From Bugula neritina (taxonomy: Eukaryota > Bryozoa > Gymnolaemata > Cheilostomatida > Bugulidae): DNA of 64,000 nucleotides. This document shows, piece by piece, positions 49,331 through 62,657 of this stretch. The position numbers were made by a program, and so were the translations under genes. Each line of letters starts with the position of its first letter. The first letter of the stretch is position 1. Where the stretch lies: assembly GCA_964035545.1 (NCBI GenBank), contig OZ037769.1, forward strand, positions 14,953,133-15,017,132. Reading direction: 5' to 3'. Under the pieces are notes generated by a model, which had not been told where the DNA came from, ran no database searches, and saw only the letters and a program-made list of their open reading frames with translations.

Positions 49331-50127
49331 ATTCGTTTTTATCGAAGAGAAACACGGGCGACAAATGAGATTATCAGCAAGACATTACGAATCACTCAAG
49401 ATTAAATCAACAAAGATCAAAGCTGACATAAATTATAGGCCTATTCTAAATTACCAAATACACATGTGGATCCTTTTGCTTTAGTAGTCTAAGTATGCAC
49501 ATCACAACTTCAAGAACCAACAATTTAAACTGGTTAAATGTCAAAAAAAATTAACAGGCTGTGATATTTTTTATGATTGTTACAAATATGTATATGAAAA
49601 AGCAACAATAAAGTGCATTTAATTGACATAACATGTATATAGTGATTAAAGTTGCATGATAGTAAGCATATATCCTAATTTACTAGACAATTAGAAAAGG
49701 ATATAGAAAATCAAGTAGAATTAGAAAAAACCTTTAATTGTTTAGTTTCATTTGTTAATATACAGTTTGGGGCAAAAAATATATTAGCAGCTAATTTATG
49801 AGCAATTAATGGCCAAAAATTTAAAGACAGTCGGGACTACTGGTAGCATGAGGCAAGTGCTGTTCAGTGTATTTCAGTGCTAGTTATAACAAGGAAGTTG
49901 GCTGCATAGCTCATCAAAAACTCATTCGAATTTATGCATAAGTCAAAGTTTGTTGATAAAATCACTATTGATAAAGCCAAGTCAAATACCATCTGGTCAT
50001 ATAAATCAGATATTAATTCGACAGCAACTTTTTCTGCCAGGAAAAAGTTATTCACTCTACAGTATATCACTTCTGCTGCTACTTAGTGATTAGAGCTCGC
50101 ACACAATCTCCATTTTCAACAGCTAAC
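49331..50127. other. 5' flank of CLCA copy B and left edge of block B
   Basis: Homology to 24,949-25,266 runs from about 49,451 to 49,765, then switches without a gap to the equivalent of 31,754 onward (GGGGCAAAAAATATATTAGC). The segment before ATG 50,128 is conserved with copy A and probably contains the promoter and 5' UTR. Copy B has about 20 extra nt right before its ATG. Confidence 0.55.
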
Positions 50128-53100
50128 ATGGAGCTTTTGAAAAAAGCTTTTTTGCTTTTTTCTATTTTCTTTCTTGCACGAAATGCAGCTGCTTCTAACA
50201 TTGGAGGTACAAGGCAAGACATTCTGCAAAATCAATATGGGGGCTATGAAAACCTCCTCATTGCAATCAGCAAAGCTGTGCCTGAAGATCTCAGTCTTGT
50301 TGAAAAACTGCAAGTAAGTGTGTATACCAGTTGCCATAGAAACCTGTCACATCACAATATTATAATTATATGTTTGTAGTATATTGTATTTGTATTCGTA
50401 TTTGTATAGTTTGTAGTATTGTGCCGCATTTCCTTTAAGTTTTAAAGTGAACACAGCAGCATGCAGATTTGTGCTCAGTCTATATTTGGTCTATCACTTT
50501 AATTTTTTAATGTGACTCCAGGACTTTGATCTGTGAACCTATTTAAAATATAAGACTATACCTGGGTGATTTACTAAAATTGTATTATTATCTTGTATAA
50601 AAAGTGTAAACAATATTTTCTCAGTGTTTATGAATTGCAATGTAACATTATTATTTGTAAAATCAAAGATTAAACTGTCCCCTGCTGCATGTGTTAGCTT
50701 GGCTCTTATTTGAATAGTTCAGGTTTAGTTGATGTCCATTTTCATTGCAGCTTTTATCTACTATTTATAAGGTAGATTAGGTCAAAGCATAAAAAGCAAT
50801 CAAATTCCCATTCATCAATATATCAAAATATATAAATTGATCATATCAATATTTCCATATTTCAATACTATATGTCTATTTATTTGTCAATTGTCCAAAG
50901 ACTTTAAGTACAGCAGTGGAGAAATTGGGAAGTATAGGCTAAGTTCTTTATTTTTTATGATAATTTAGGGCGGAATTCAAATTTCTTGTGAGAACATATA
51001 ATTCCATTTGATGCATTTCTAATTTAAAACACAGACTTTTTTCAATTTCTCCATCATTGCATTATATACTTCACATGATTACTGCAGATTATATAGCCAT
51101 TCAGTATTGAAGTATAATACTTATATATACTATGAGCTGGAAATCAAGCAGCTATAGGTATAACCAGTTTATCATTTAGGGAGCAGCTGTGGTCTAGGGG
51201 TTAAAGCTTTGCCTATAGTGAACACAAGGTCATGGGTTCAAACCCCAGCAAAGGCCATCAGTGATGTTAGGAACAGCATCCAGTCATAATTTCTCCTGTG
51301 CCACATTTAAATAAGTCCTTAGCCCGGTTTAACAAAAACCCTTTTCTATCAGGGGTTTCACAGAGGGATATATCGGACTATAATAAACTTGCGTGAGTTT
51401 ATAACCAGTCCATTTTCTATTTTGTATGCAGAAATATAGGGAAAAATGAATTATAATTCATGTATATAGTTAATCAACTTTCTTGTTGTTTTAGAAATAC
51501 TTCCGAAAAGCATCAGAAATTCTATTGACAGCCACAAATAATCAGGTGTATTTCTCTAGCATCACTATTCTGATACCAAACACTTGGAAACTGAATAGCT
51601 CATGGGAAGTGGTAAGAATTCTATAACCGATCATATATAATACACACTGATATAAAATCTCGCATATAGGTTTATTGTGACGATCCTTGTGAGAATCTGT
51701 GATGGAAAGGGTTTCAAAAACTGGCTATAAGGACTCTTTTGTAATTTGGCACAGGGACAATTATGACTTCATGACTTTTTTTAACTTCAATGCTGGTATA
51801 TTTATTAAACACTATAAAACTTGTGCTTACTAGGCCTACACTTCAACTACCACAGCTGCTCTTTATAATAATCATACACACTGATATATACACTTTTTAT
51901 GTACATGCCAGTTTTAACTGCAATAAAAAGTAAACCACTTGTTACTTATACTATACGCTTAGGTCTAGACCCAGAATACTGTTAGCTTGCTTTCTCTGTT
52001 TTGGAAATATTTAGGTATTTTGATGTTGTATGTGTCTATAACTGCAGTTACATGAGTTGGAAATTCATAGTTTAGTAGTTATGTTCATAATAAGTTTCCT
52101 TGCTGGCTTGAAAAACTATTTTTGTAGTCTGAGAGTCTAGACAAAATGAAGTCTTATGATACTGTGAATTAAACCATGTAAACATAGCAATGGTATATTG
52201 CACGTAGAGCTATCTGTATTGATTGTAATAACAAATGGGTGCTGAAGCTTCAATTAAATTACTAATTAGAAAAGCAACTATTGGCTTCAATCTAAATAAA
52301 AACATGTTTTGGCAAATGTGTTTTATTGATGGATGTCAGTCCAGTGTCATTGCATTGTAAAGAAATTAACTTTATCATCATGTAAATCATTAGTTTAGAA
52401 ACTTTCACATGATTGTGCATAACAAATATAGAACATTTATTAAGTTAGGGCATTGTTTTTCTACTTGCCAACCAATTTCTCAGCTATTTCTAAAATAAAT
52501 GTTTCCTGAAGAATATTACCCCATAAATTGTTCTGTTCTTGCTCCCAGGCCACGGAAGAGACATTCAGCACAGCCCGAGTTTTGATAGGCCCAGCTAATA
52601 GAGCTTGGGGGGATGTTCCTTACACCCTCCAACCTGGTTTGTGTGGTATTGAAGGAGATTATATTCATCTCACACCTGATTTTATAACAACTACTACTAC
52701 AACCCAAGACAACCCTGTTCTAGGTCAGTAAGTGTGTGACAAATAGTTGAAAATTAAATATAACAATTTGTTGACCTACCTAATATGTTCAACTGTCATC
52801 ATAAAATGAATTTAACAATTGACAAGCAATGATAGCACATATTCTGCCCACCTGCATGGTTTTTATTGTAGCACATATTTTTTAAAAAGTGTATTATAAA
52901 TTAGATGCTTATAGCAATGAAGAAATTGAGTAAAGCCTGTGTTCTTGATTAAAAATGTAGTAAAAGAATTTATGATTCAACAATAATCTCAACCTGTGCC
53001 CAAACCAAAATTAGATAATGAAATTAAAAAACTTATGCTTTCTCAATTTTCCTCTACCGCCCCTACTAATGCTTTTTATGCTCAACAATTTTTAGCTTCA

Positions 53101-56100
53101 ATGGAAACTGTAGCATATTATCTATTTTTAGTAATTTTATGAAAGTTAACTGGTCAATCACTAACAAACCTAGCTGTGTATATAGTTAAAAACATGTTTA
53201 TAAAAATCATATAATAGTTTTGGAATTCATTGTGCCAGCATTATTGGTAAAACTGTTATATTTTTGGTGTTGTGTATAGTGGTATTCAGTGTAAAGGTAT
53301 GTGACAGTATATGGTTGCAGAGTTGGAATGGATTATATTGTAGATTTATTAAGTACAACTATACTAAGAATATAAATGTAGCACTGTGGAATCTAAAGAC
53401 TAGATTCTTAGCAAGAACCTCCGCCAATATTGTGTATAGATGATGACTAACATGACAATAACAAAGGGGCATATATTACTCACATAGAGCCACTATAATA
53501 ATAATATCTATTAGTTTAGTTTGTATATGAACTCTAGTTGACCTTATGAAGTATTATATTTATCTCTGAAAACTTAAAGAATCTAAACTGGGTAGTTCTA
53601 CATATAAAACTATCTTGCTAAAGCCTTTCGACTATTTTCAGTTTACTTTGAGGCCACTTTTGAATAATTGCAGCTATTATTTTGTAACTGAGGAAATGCT
53701 AACAATGTATTATAGTGAATTTACGAATCACTATAATTTGTGGGTCTACTTATGCAAAGCCACTTCACCAGATTTCGTACAAATTGAGTAGACTTTATTA
53801 TTGCAAATTATACAAGAAATCAAACTGTTAACACTAGCACACACGATTACATAATATAGAGTGATTTACACACAACTTCACATTGTTAGAGTTTGATTCA
53901 CTCTGCCGGCTATGCTGCCTAACAAGCTTCCCTACACATTTGCAGCTCCGCCTACTAATTAATTTTTAGTCACATCCCATTGGTCAACACGGTAGTGCCA
54001 TCCTGACGATATGATGCTGACTGCATCATGTAACTGTCCGAGTGAGAGTTATCCTTTCGATATAAACTAATGCATTACTAAAAACTCTTACAGTAATCAT
54101 CCATTGTTAGCTCATGGCTTTCATTCTTTTTAAGACTTGAAGCAATCTGTTACACTTCCAAATGTTATAAGCTGATGAAACGTACATGAAAAGATATTGC
54201 ATAGCAGTTTACAGGATAATATCTTTGAATGCCCAGTGTTTTATCTGCATGCCCATGATGTTGTGTACTCCTGCATGCAAAAGAGAGGTTCTTTTTAATT
54301 TTTTTGAAAATGAGTTAGATGGCATTTTATGACTTTGAAATTGAAAACATTTTATAATTGCTGCTGGAGATTGATATATTATCCTCAATATTTCCTTTAT
54401 TCATGCATTGATGCAGGTTTATGCCAATACAAGTTTTCCCAGGTCTTGCAGTTTAAAACAGTTTTACATTTTGCAGCTATTGAATTTAATTCACATATAA
54501 CCAGGATAACAGTTTGTTATTATGTAGTGACTTTAAAGCATGAAACATAAAAAACTGTGGTTTCATTTTATGCTGCAAATCATCTCCATAAAATATGGTT
54601 TTTCTATTAAAGACTTAGCAATATCCACAGCAGGCTTTATGTGATAGATATATAGTTGTTTAAATTTCATATTTATGATATTTCAATCATTATAAGTAGT
54701 TTATCAAAACAAAAAACTTCCTTATTTACTGCTTCAAATATAACTTCTAATTGCTTTCGCAGCCTTAAATTTACAGCTCCTTGTGATTTCTTTGCTGCAG
54801 AAAAGAATATAGTAAAGGAGTTTGCTCATCTGAAATGGGGACTGTTTGATGAAGGTGTGTCTGTAACTGACATAAAGACACCGGTGTTTTACCCTGTTGA
54901 TGGTGCTTATCAACCAACAAGGTTAGATAAATTCCTATGACATTTTGATTGGCTCATTACGCAAGATAGATGTTGCTATGATTTTCTAAAGAACATTTTT
55001 CTATGTATGTTTACTTGTTTTCCCACATAGTTTATAACCCAGATTAAAATATTAATGGCAGTATTTTTCTTTTGAACAGCTGGAAAATAAGTTTTGCGCA
55101 TTAATACTTTTTAATCATGCATTGGGTGTACATACATATAGTTGTCATATTGAATACACACACACACGCGCACGCACGCACGCACACACACACAGACATA
55201 TATACACACATATATATATACACATAGATACACATATATATATATATACACACGTAGGTGCGGGAATCAAGCGTATTATGGAAACTTAATTAACACAAAC
55301 TCAGAAATCCACTGTGATGACTCAACCATAAAGACCAGCGAATACTGCCAGTTTGTGCCATCTTATACTTCCGGCAGTGTCTCTCTTTTGTATGCTCATC
55401 AATTGTCAAAGGTAGGTTGCTGTATAAAAACTTTTTCATTGTATAACTGTCAGTTCATAAAACGCACACGAGTTTATAGCCCTGCGAGAAACCCTTGATG
55501 GAAAGGCTTTTGGTTAAAATGGGCTAAGGATTGTTTTTAATAATGATCCTTTTGAATAACAAAGGTGATCAGTTTCAAGTTTTGACAGTTTTGTTGCAAG
55601 AGATCAAAATTTTTAAACAAAGTTATATATTATTGTTGTGGAATCATTTAATTAACGATATGAGTTTCTGCTGACTAAAAAATTGGTTGATTTACAGATA
55701 GAAAAATTCTGCTCTGAAGAAGATCATAACCGAGATGCGCCAAACCGCCAAAACAGACTTTGCCAAAATAGAAGTGCTTGGGAAGTTATGACGAGCTTAC
55801 CAGATTTTGGTATGAATGTTCAAATTTATTTATTTTAGATGAGATATCTATTTGGTGTTTTTCTAATCAAAGCAAGATATTTTATGAGACCATCGTTTAA
55901 CCTCAATTATATATCTTTGATAAAATATTTGTTAATTGTCATTAAATGTGTGTTGCTGACTATAATAGTTGTCTATTGCATAGATAAGGGCTTCAATATG
56001 TAAATTGGCAGCTCTAGTTTTAAATAATTAAAATGATTATAATATTATATATATATATAATGTAGTGTGTTCAGATTGTTAATGATACATATATATTTTT

Positions 56101-56321
56101 TGAATAATCGGTATGCTTCATAGATTTTATTTATTTTTAGTCTAACACCTGACGAGTGCAGTTTACTGTACAAAACTATATAGTCGTGTGAGATTTTTTT
56201 AAATAAAAAAAATATATGTATCATTAACAATCTGAACACACTACATTATATTAGCTCTGTCACCCGTGATATCGAGCACTTTACTTCGCTGGAACTCCAA
56301 CTAGATTGACAATCAGCATAC

Positions 56322-56366
<45 letters not shown>

Positions 56367-59300
56367 TGTTTTTACTTTGACAGCAATAACATTAACAGCA
56401 TTTTATAACAAGCAATACCTCTATGGTCGTCTTAGTTCATGCCTTTCATCAAAATTCATACTTTGTTCAAATGTTTAAAACTGTATAAACATTAAATGAC
56501 TAAGATGTTTAAATGGTGCACTTTGTCAGCAATATAAATGTATACTAGGGCAAGAAACATTAGGAAAGAAGACAACTATAAATGAATATTGTTTTAAAAC
56601 CAAATGTATTTTAGCATCTCGACTCAATGTTGCAATTATATATTCTTTTAGTTGGGCATTTTACCTACAGAAAATTGTTGAGATAAAATGTTTGAAACCT
56701 ATTGAGATCTTTTACACAATTGCGTACTACGAGCATATGTTAGAAGATTTATTTCGTGTAGCTGCTACATTGCTATAAATTACAGCAGTTACTTTGACTA
56801 TGAGTACATCATCTATGTAATATCCAATTAGGTCATAATTAAACGCCAATATCAACAAGAAGTTATAATTCGTATTAGTTACTATTATGTTATCAGCCAG
56901 TTAAGTAATCACAACACACAACTTTTGAGGAGTGGCTTATTTTACAATAGATACAAGGTAACTCGGCCAAATTGAGTTTCCGATTGAAAATCATGAAGGT
57001 CTAAACGCAACTTTAATCTGTTTACTGCTTAATTAAAGCAGTTAATTTAACTTTGAATTTATTAGTCTTATTTATTTTTATTTTGTTTGTGTAGCAACTG
57101 ATTATTACTCAGTGCGTAATGCAGCTGAGATCATCACTTCATCTGGTCCCACATTCAACGTTATTCAAGAACCTGGAGCACTTGCAGATGATGAAACGAC
57201 GGCAACTATGGAAACAACTACAATTGACTTTGTTCAAATCCATACTAGACTTGACAGCTTAGATATAAGCTTTGAAGAAGAATCATCAGTAAGTTTGTTT
57301 TCTTGAACAGTAGAATTGTTTTCTTATTTATAAGTTTTATCTTTTGCACAGTAAAATCAAATAAAAACTTGAAATACTCATTTACATGGCATATGAATGG
57401 TAGTCATTTTGATAGAGTGACAGCTGTTCAAGAAATTTACTTTTAGCTACCACTTTTTGCAATATTGATGTTATTAAATACTAATCATGAAAAGTATCAC
57501 TTGTTGCAAATCCTTTACAACCTATAATATAAGCATATGTTATTATCATAATTTGTAAACCATAATTTTTTTCTTTATCCCTTCAACTATTCAAATATAT
57601 TTTAGCTCGTCCTCTACACAGATATATTTCAAGGTCTCACACCTGTCCTAAACCTTACTGTGTACTACGTCATCAAAACATCTACTGGCAATGATTTTGA
57701 GCTAATAGGTTTAGATGACGGCACAGGTAAAATTATTATATAATATCACTTTTTTGTTATATTTTTTCTTGTAAAAATCTCACCTGTAGTACATTTTGGA
57801 GTCTTGAATAGACTACTTGTCTGAATGCTATGCATGGCTAACACCGGATTATTAATTGAAAATTGTTGCATCAATAGAAACAAAAGCATTTCTTTTTTGA
57901 AATCAGCCAAAACACTCTTAGAAAATTTTCTAACAAATTGCAACATAATTAGAAATTGAAAAAACTTACTTTAAATCTAAGTGCATCAGCAAATAGCTAA
58001 GCCACCAAAATTTGAGTAAAGAAAAACTATCAGATGAAAAATAATAATCATTTTGTTAGAGTAATTTTTTTTGGAGATCAAAACAATTTAGTTTTGGTAA
58101 TTCAAAAAGATTAACCTGTTACTTATGCTGTATTGCAATTATATAAATTCAATTTTCGTAGTATTTTCACCCTGCCCTGCAGCTATAACGAATAAAGCAA
58201 AAGCAAAACTTTTAAGAACATAGTTATGTACTTTATAAATTTGTAAGTGACTCAACACAGTTAAACCTTTTATTTTTTTAGGAAAGGATTCAACCCCAGA
58301 TGATGGTATTTATACAGCTGTACTATTACCTCACCAGTTTGCAGGCGATGGGTATTACAGCATACAGGTATGTTTATGAAAATACTCCTGAAGCTCAAAC
58401 AAGTGAACTAGTCTGATAGATATTAATGCATGCAAGAGTTTAAATTAGAATTTCTCCATTTTAATAAGGCAAACTGAAATTAACATATGCTTTTTATTTT
58501 GCTTGCATCAAACTCGTACTTTTTAAGATTTTATATAGATTGAGTGAATATCATCATTAGTTATAATAATAATTCTTTTGGACTGTATAGATGTGTCTAT
58601 TTAAACCAGCTAATAGTATATCCTACTGCAAATACATTAAGTACACATTCTATTTGTTGTGATTATTTTTGCCTGTAATTATTTAAGGTTGAGATTGATG
58701 GTGAAAGCGTGTTACCTGGTTCTCCCACCAATCGGGCCAAGAGATGCGTAAATTGCGCTCCAAGTAGTCTTGGTACAGTGCAGAGAACCAAATCTGGTAA
58801 ATGTTATCTGTTTGCTTTTGAAAAAAGCAATATTTTCTTGAAAAAATATATTAGTTAATCACCTTCTATTTTTAAAAGATCTTCAAAACTATTTGAATGC
58901 ATTAATTTTGTATTAAACTAAAACATAAAAAAAGATGTTTGAGGTTTAGTTTTGCTTAAGCTATCTGCGCTACCCTCTGAATTTTTTGCTTTGTGATTGA
59001 TATTTTTAGCCTAATAAGTAAATAAACTTAAATATATAAGTAAAATATAGAAAACCAATGCATTTCTTTAATTGGAGTAATGATGTTGAAAATGACGCTG
59101 CTGTTACAAAATAGGGCAATACGTTATATGTTATAGCTAAATCTTTATTAGTTTTTATTGTATTTCGCGAAATTTTGATAGCATTTCAAACAATGCTTAT
59201 ATGCATGGCTTATAAGCCTTTATTAAATATTTAATATGTGACTTTATATCAACACATACTAAAGCATTTTGAATAATATACATATTTTGATAATTCGATG

Positions 59301-62300
59301 ATTCATCATTCATGAAATTGAAGCAAAATATTTGATTGCTATTTCTGGCTTATATCAATGCAGTGATTTGAAAAGTCATAAAAATTAAGTTATATATCTC
59401 GTCTGTGCAAATAAAATTATTTATTTAAAATGTGATAAAAATTGTTATTTGAATGCTAATACAGGAGGAGTGATTACTGTAGCAAACTATAGGGTTGTTC
59501 CTGACACGACCCCTCCTGAGAGAATCAAAGATCTGGTAGTTGACTCAGGAAACACAACAAACAACACAACTATATTCACTCTCTCCTGGACAGCTCCTGG
59601 GAATGATCTAAATGTTGGAAGAGGTGAGGTCTTGAATACAGTACCACTATATGTATATGTTCTATGTTTGTTTTAAAAATAGATAATTTAAAGTTTTAAG
59701 CTTAAATATAACAGTGGTTTCTTGAATTATTCTCAAATGTTATTCACCTTTAAGTTGTATTATTTGCAATATTTTTACTGTAAATAAAACATTGCAAAAA
59801 GCTGTTTCAGATATTAGGTATACATTAACAAATGATTTATTTACTATTTAGGTATATAACTATTTGCATTTAAGTTAACTCTTATAAACTAATCCTATAA
59901 AACTGTGTAAACAGTTTTTACTCCTCTTTGTCAATTTTGCATTGCTATACAGGAAAATCTTTGCAATTTTATAAACTTTAGACAATAATTTTTTTTTCAA
60001 TTTTTGTGCAGAGTGTTACAAATAAAATTTGAGTTTTTGCTTTTTAGGCTAAAGCCCCTTGACCGCTAGGCACATAATATATTTACACTTTTCAATATTG
60101 ACACTGTACACTCTCTGCTAACACTATAATGTTACTTCTATCCTTTTATTTTCTCTCAGCGGCGGCCTACACCTTCTTTGTATCCAATGACTCATCAACA
60201 AACAATCTACAACTGTTACCAAACAATCACAAGAGTATCCTAACTAATGTCAGCAGTCTATTGGTTGATGCCGGCACAAATCTGGAGCTCAAAATAGACT
60301 TTGGTAAGTCTATATATGCAAAAGTAAGATATCTCTTTAGTATATAGAATAAATTAGAAACTATAAAATATTTGTCTGCGTGTTTTAATTTATTTTAAGA
60401 AATTATGTTAGCAAAGCTTTTGGTATTCTTTTGTAATTTGATGTGATGAAATATTGCTAACATACTATAAAGTTATATAATAATAAATTATTATAATATA
60501 TAATATAGTACATTTAAAAATGCGATATGATACAGTACAGGACAGCATAATATGATTCAATATTATAATATTATATATATAATACTACATTATAATATCA
60601 TAATATGATATAATTTAATGCAATATGTGGTTTCACAACTCCATTCTTGAATATTATGCTTGATATTTTTTTATAAATATTATATAGGCTTTACATTGAG
60701 TAATTTGTTATTATAATTGGGCTTCTTTTGTTTTTTCTCAGAGCAATTAGAGTTTGGTGATGGATCTAATGTGACCCTTAACACCTATTACATAAGGATG
60801 GTAGCAGCAGATGACAAAGGAAATCAAGCAGAGCCTTCTAATCCAGTATCATTAACCATCGCTGACCCACGGACAATTAATTTGTGGGTGAGTTTGCTGT
60901 TCCTTTTTCCTGGTGGAAATATTTTAAAAAAGTTAATTTTAGATTAAATTAAATGAGCCTAAAGTTTATTGCAATGAAATCAGTATTTAATATGAAGTTT
61001 ATGAATTGATTTTCTCAAAATTTAAATGCCTAGTGATACTTACAGTCTTAAAGAAGCAAAATAAAAAGTGAGAAACATAAATATACTATAAATTTATAAA
61101 CTTTTAGTCTTCTTTGATATGACTCATATATTTATAATATGCATTTAATTAATATGATACGCACATGCACACACACACACCCACACACCAACACTCACAT
61201 ACACACGCACACGCATACACATGCATTCACACTCGCACACATGCACGCATACACATGCACGCATACACATGCACGCATACACATGCACGCATACACATGC
61301 ACGCATACACATGCATTCACTCCTACACACACACGCACATACACACGCACACGAACGTACACACGTAATAAATGAATATTTATTATATTGTGGTAAACAG
61401 ACACATAATATGTTATGTGAATATTTTAACTAAATATGTAGTATTGAAATATAATTTATATAGTTATACTCACATTTCTGTTGTTATATTTTAATTAAAG
61501 TTATATTTAAGAGCGCCAATGCATCAATAGTATGTCACATGTTGTCCTCTGAATAATATTTAAAATCCATTGCCCTCCCTTAGAAAATATATTTCTTTCA
61601 TGTGAATGCTATTATTTAACCAGCTACCTACCACCACCACTGAGGCCACCACTACCACTGCCGGTGCCACTACCACCACTTCTTCAATAGACCAGCTGGA
61701 TACCACTCTAGCAGATATCTCAGATGTAAAAACAGCGGTTAGTGACTCTCATGTATATAAGAACACAGGATTATAGCACCTACACTTTTTTTAAAATTAT
61801 TGGACCATAATACCACATGTTCTCAGAATTTGAAAAGTATTTGTCCAAAAAGCTAGTTTGATGAATTTGCGATTGAAATTTGTGCTAATCAATGGAATTG
61901 TGGGTGAATTCGAATGGCGCTTTCCACATGAAAAACTTCGTTTCTATTATGATATAATTTAAATTCAAGCCATGGCGTGTGTCATTAACTTTATAGTAAA
62001 ACAAGATCTTGTATATTGCCAAGCAATCTAATTGAGTCCATGTGGCCATTACAGTTGCAGTTCTCATAACATATATATAAATATCTGTATTCAAACTCAA
62101 TTTAGTCTTCTCATCTATATTGGCAATATTATGTAATCATTTTTAGCCAATTTCCCAACAGATGCTTCTCATCCTGGGACTGGGAATATCAGGAGGAGTT
62201 ATCTGCCTGCTTCTTATTGCTGTGTTTATTATCCTAATAGTGAAACGCAAGAATGGAAAAACGTAAGTATACTTTTTAAAAATATAATTATAATATTCTA

Positions 62301-62657
62301 AAACATGCATGCGTCTGTATATACAGTATGTTATATTAAAATTAGTAAATCTGGCTATATTATGTTACATATTGCAAGTTATTTTAGTAAGAAATAATAT
62401 AGCACATGGATATACATAGAGAAAGAAAATATCAATTGTGATAGATGATACTTTTAGTTTTATGCAATAAGTATAATCGAATGTTATAAAGTGCAACCTG
62501 GTTATACTCGTTCACCATAAGAAACCTTTCAGTTATGTCTCAGAAAACATCTATTTTTCATATAAATGTTATTTTCTTTTTTAGGAAGTACTCAACAGTG
62601 TTTAAAGGAGAGAAAACTGATCAAACTGAAAACGTCAACATTATTGTCTTGAATTAG
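50128..62657 (+). CDS. CLCA: CLCA family protein lacking the VWA domain, copy B
   Basis: 16 exons: 50128-50313, 51495-51611, 52549-52723, 54801-54921, 55258-55411, 55698-55809, 57095-57288, 57606-57726, 58282-58367, 58688-58796, 59465-59623, 60160-60303, 60742-60887, 61624-61737, 62162-62262, 62585-62657. They total 2,112 nt, or 703 residues, with no stop or frameshift. The signal peptide, N-domain (YIHLTPDF, KEFAHLKWGLFDE), beta-sandwich, Thr-rich stalk, TM helix (about 647-673) and tail match copy A. Exon 57095-57288 fuses the start of copy A exon 7 (NAAEIITSSGPTF) to the end of copy A exon 12 (RLDSLDISFEEESS), so all MIDAS motifs are gone, net 335 residues. The stalk is 7 codons shorter. 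The protein probably still reaches the surface but cannot bind metal through a VWA site. Confidence 0.9.
51180..51370 (+). repeat. tRNA-derived SINE in CLCA copy B intron 1
   Basis: The best-preserved plus-strand copy: head GCAGCTGTGGTCTAGGGGTT, B box GGTTCAAACCCC, body AACAGCATCCAGTCATAATT, tail CCCTTTTCTATCAGGGGTTT. Orthologous to 33,612-33,776. Confidence 0.7.
51685..51866 (-). repeat. tRNA-derived SINE, inverted, in CLCA copy B intron 2
   Basis: Counterpart of 34,095-34,272; the minus strand begins AAGAGCAGCTGTGGTAGTTG. Confidence 0.6.
52855..53183. other. Island of near identity in CLCA intron 3 (copy B)
   Basis: Partner of 35,281-35,609, described there. The open frame is preserved. 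Confidence 0.5.
53711..54093. mobile_element. Insertion of about 383 bp private to CLCA copy B intron 3
   Basis: Copy A runs straight from GTATTA to TAATCATC at about 36,145-36,155, while copy B has 383 bp between them. It starts TAGTGAATTTACG and ends AACTCTTACAG, is less AT-rich than the host, and has no ORF. It may be a solo LTR (TGAATT...TTACA) or another non-autonomous element; no clear target duplication is seen. Confidence 0.55.
55156..55255. repeat. (CA)n/(CACG)n microsatellite before CLCA copy B exon 5
   Basis: Homologue of 37,199-37,356, shorter in the CACG part and longer in TATATA. It ends at the acceptor ACACGTAG. Confidence 0.85.
55475..55550 (-). repeat. SINE 3'-end fragment in CLCA copy B intron 5
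   Basis: Counterpart of 37,575-37,665 (minus-strand AAGCCTTTCCATCAAGGGTT). Confidence 0.5.
56056..56250. mobile_element. MITE-like element with about 46-bp terminal inverted repeats
   Basis: The left arm (56056-56101, TATAATGTAGTGTGTTCAGA...) is repeated almost exactly as its reverse complement at 56205-56250 (...TCTGAACACACTACATTATA). The centre is about 100 bp with no ORF. Copy A has only a short AT run at the matching intron site (about 38,140). TA is the likely target duplication but is hidden in flanking AT repeats. Confidence 0.75.
56318..56367. repeat. (AT)n microsatellite in CLCA copy B intron 6
   Basis: An AT run with one GT interruption, downstream of the MITE-like element. Confidence 0.8.
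61159..61362. repeat. CA-rich array with a 14-bp minisatellite core
   Basis: Between about 61,236 and 61,312 the unit ATACACATGCACGC repeats about five times without change, inside looser CACA/CACG sequence. The copy A site has only a short (CA)n tract. Confidence 0.85.

Noticed and set aside
48960-49484. Plus-strand frame of 174 codons rich in Val, Cys and Arg
   Set aside because: It is produced by the GTGTGC repeat antisense to the transporter relic; no splice or homology support.
61236-61312. CRISPR-like regular repeats
   Set aside because: Units are contiguous with no spacers, in a eukaryotic intron; it is a minisatellite.
61139-61433. His/Thr-rich and Val/Cys-rich frames
   Set aside because: Translations of the CA-rich minisatellite.
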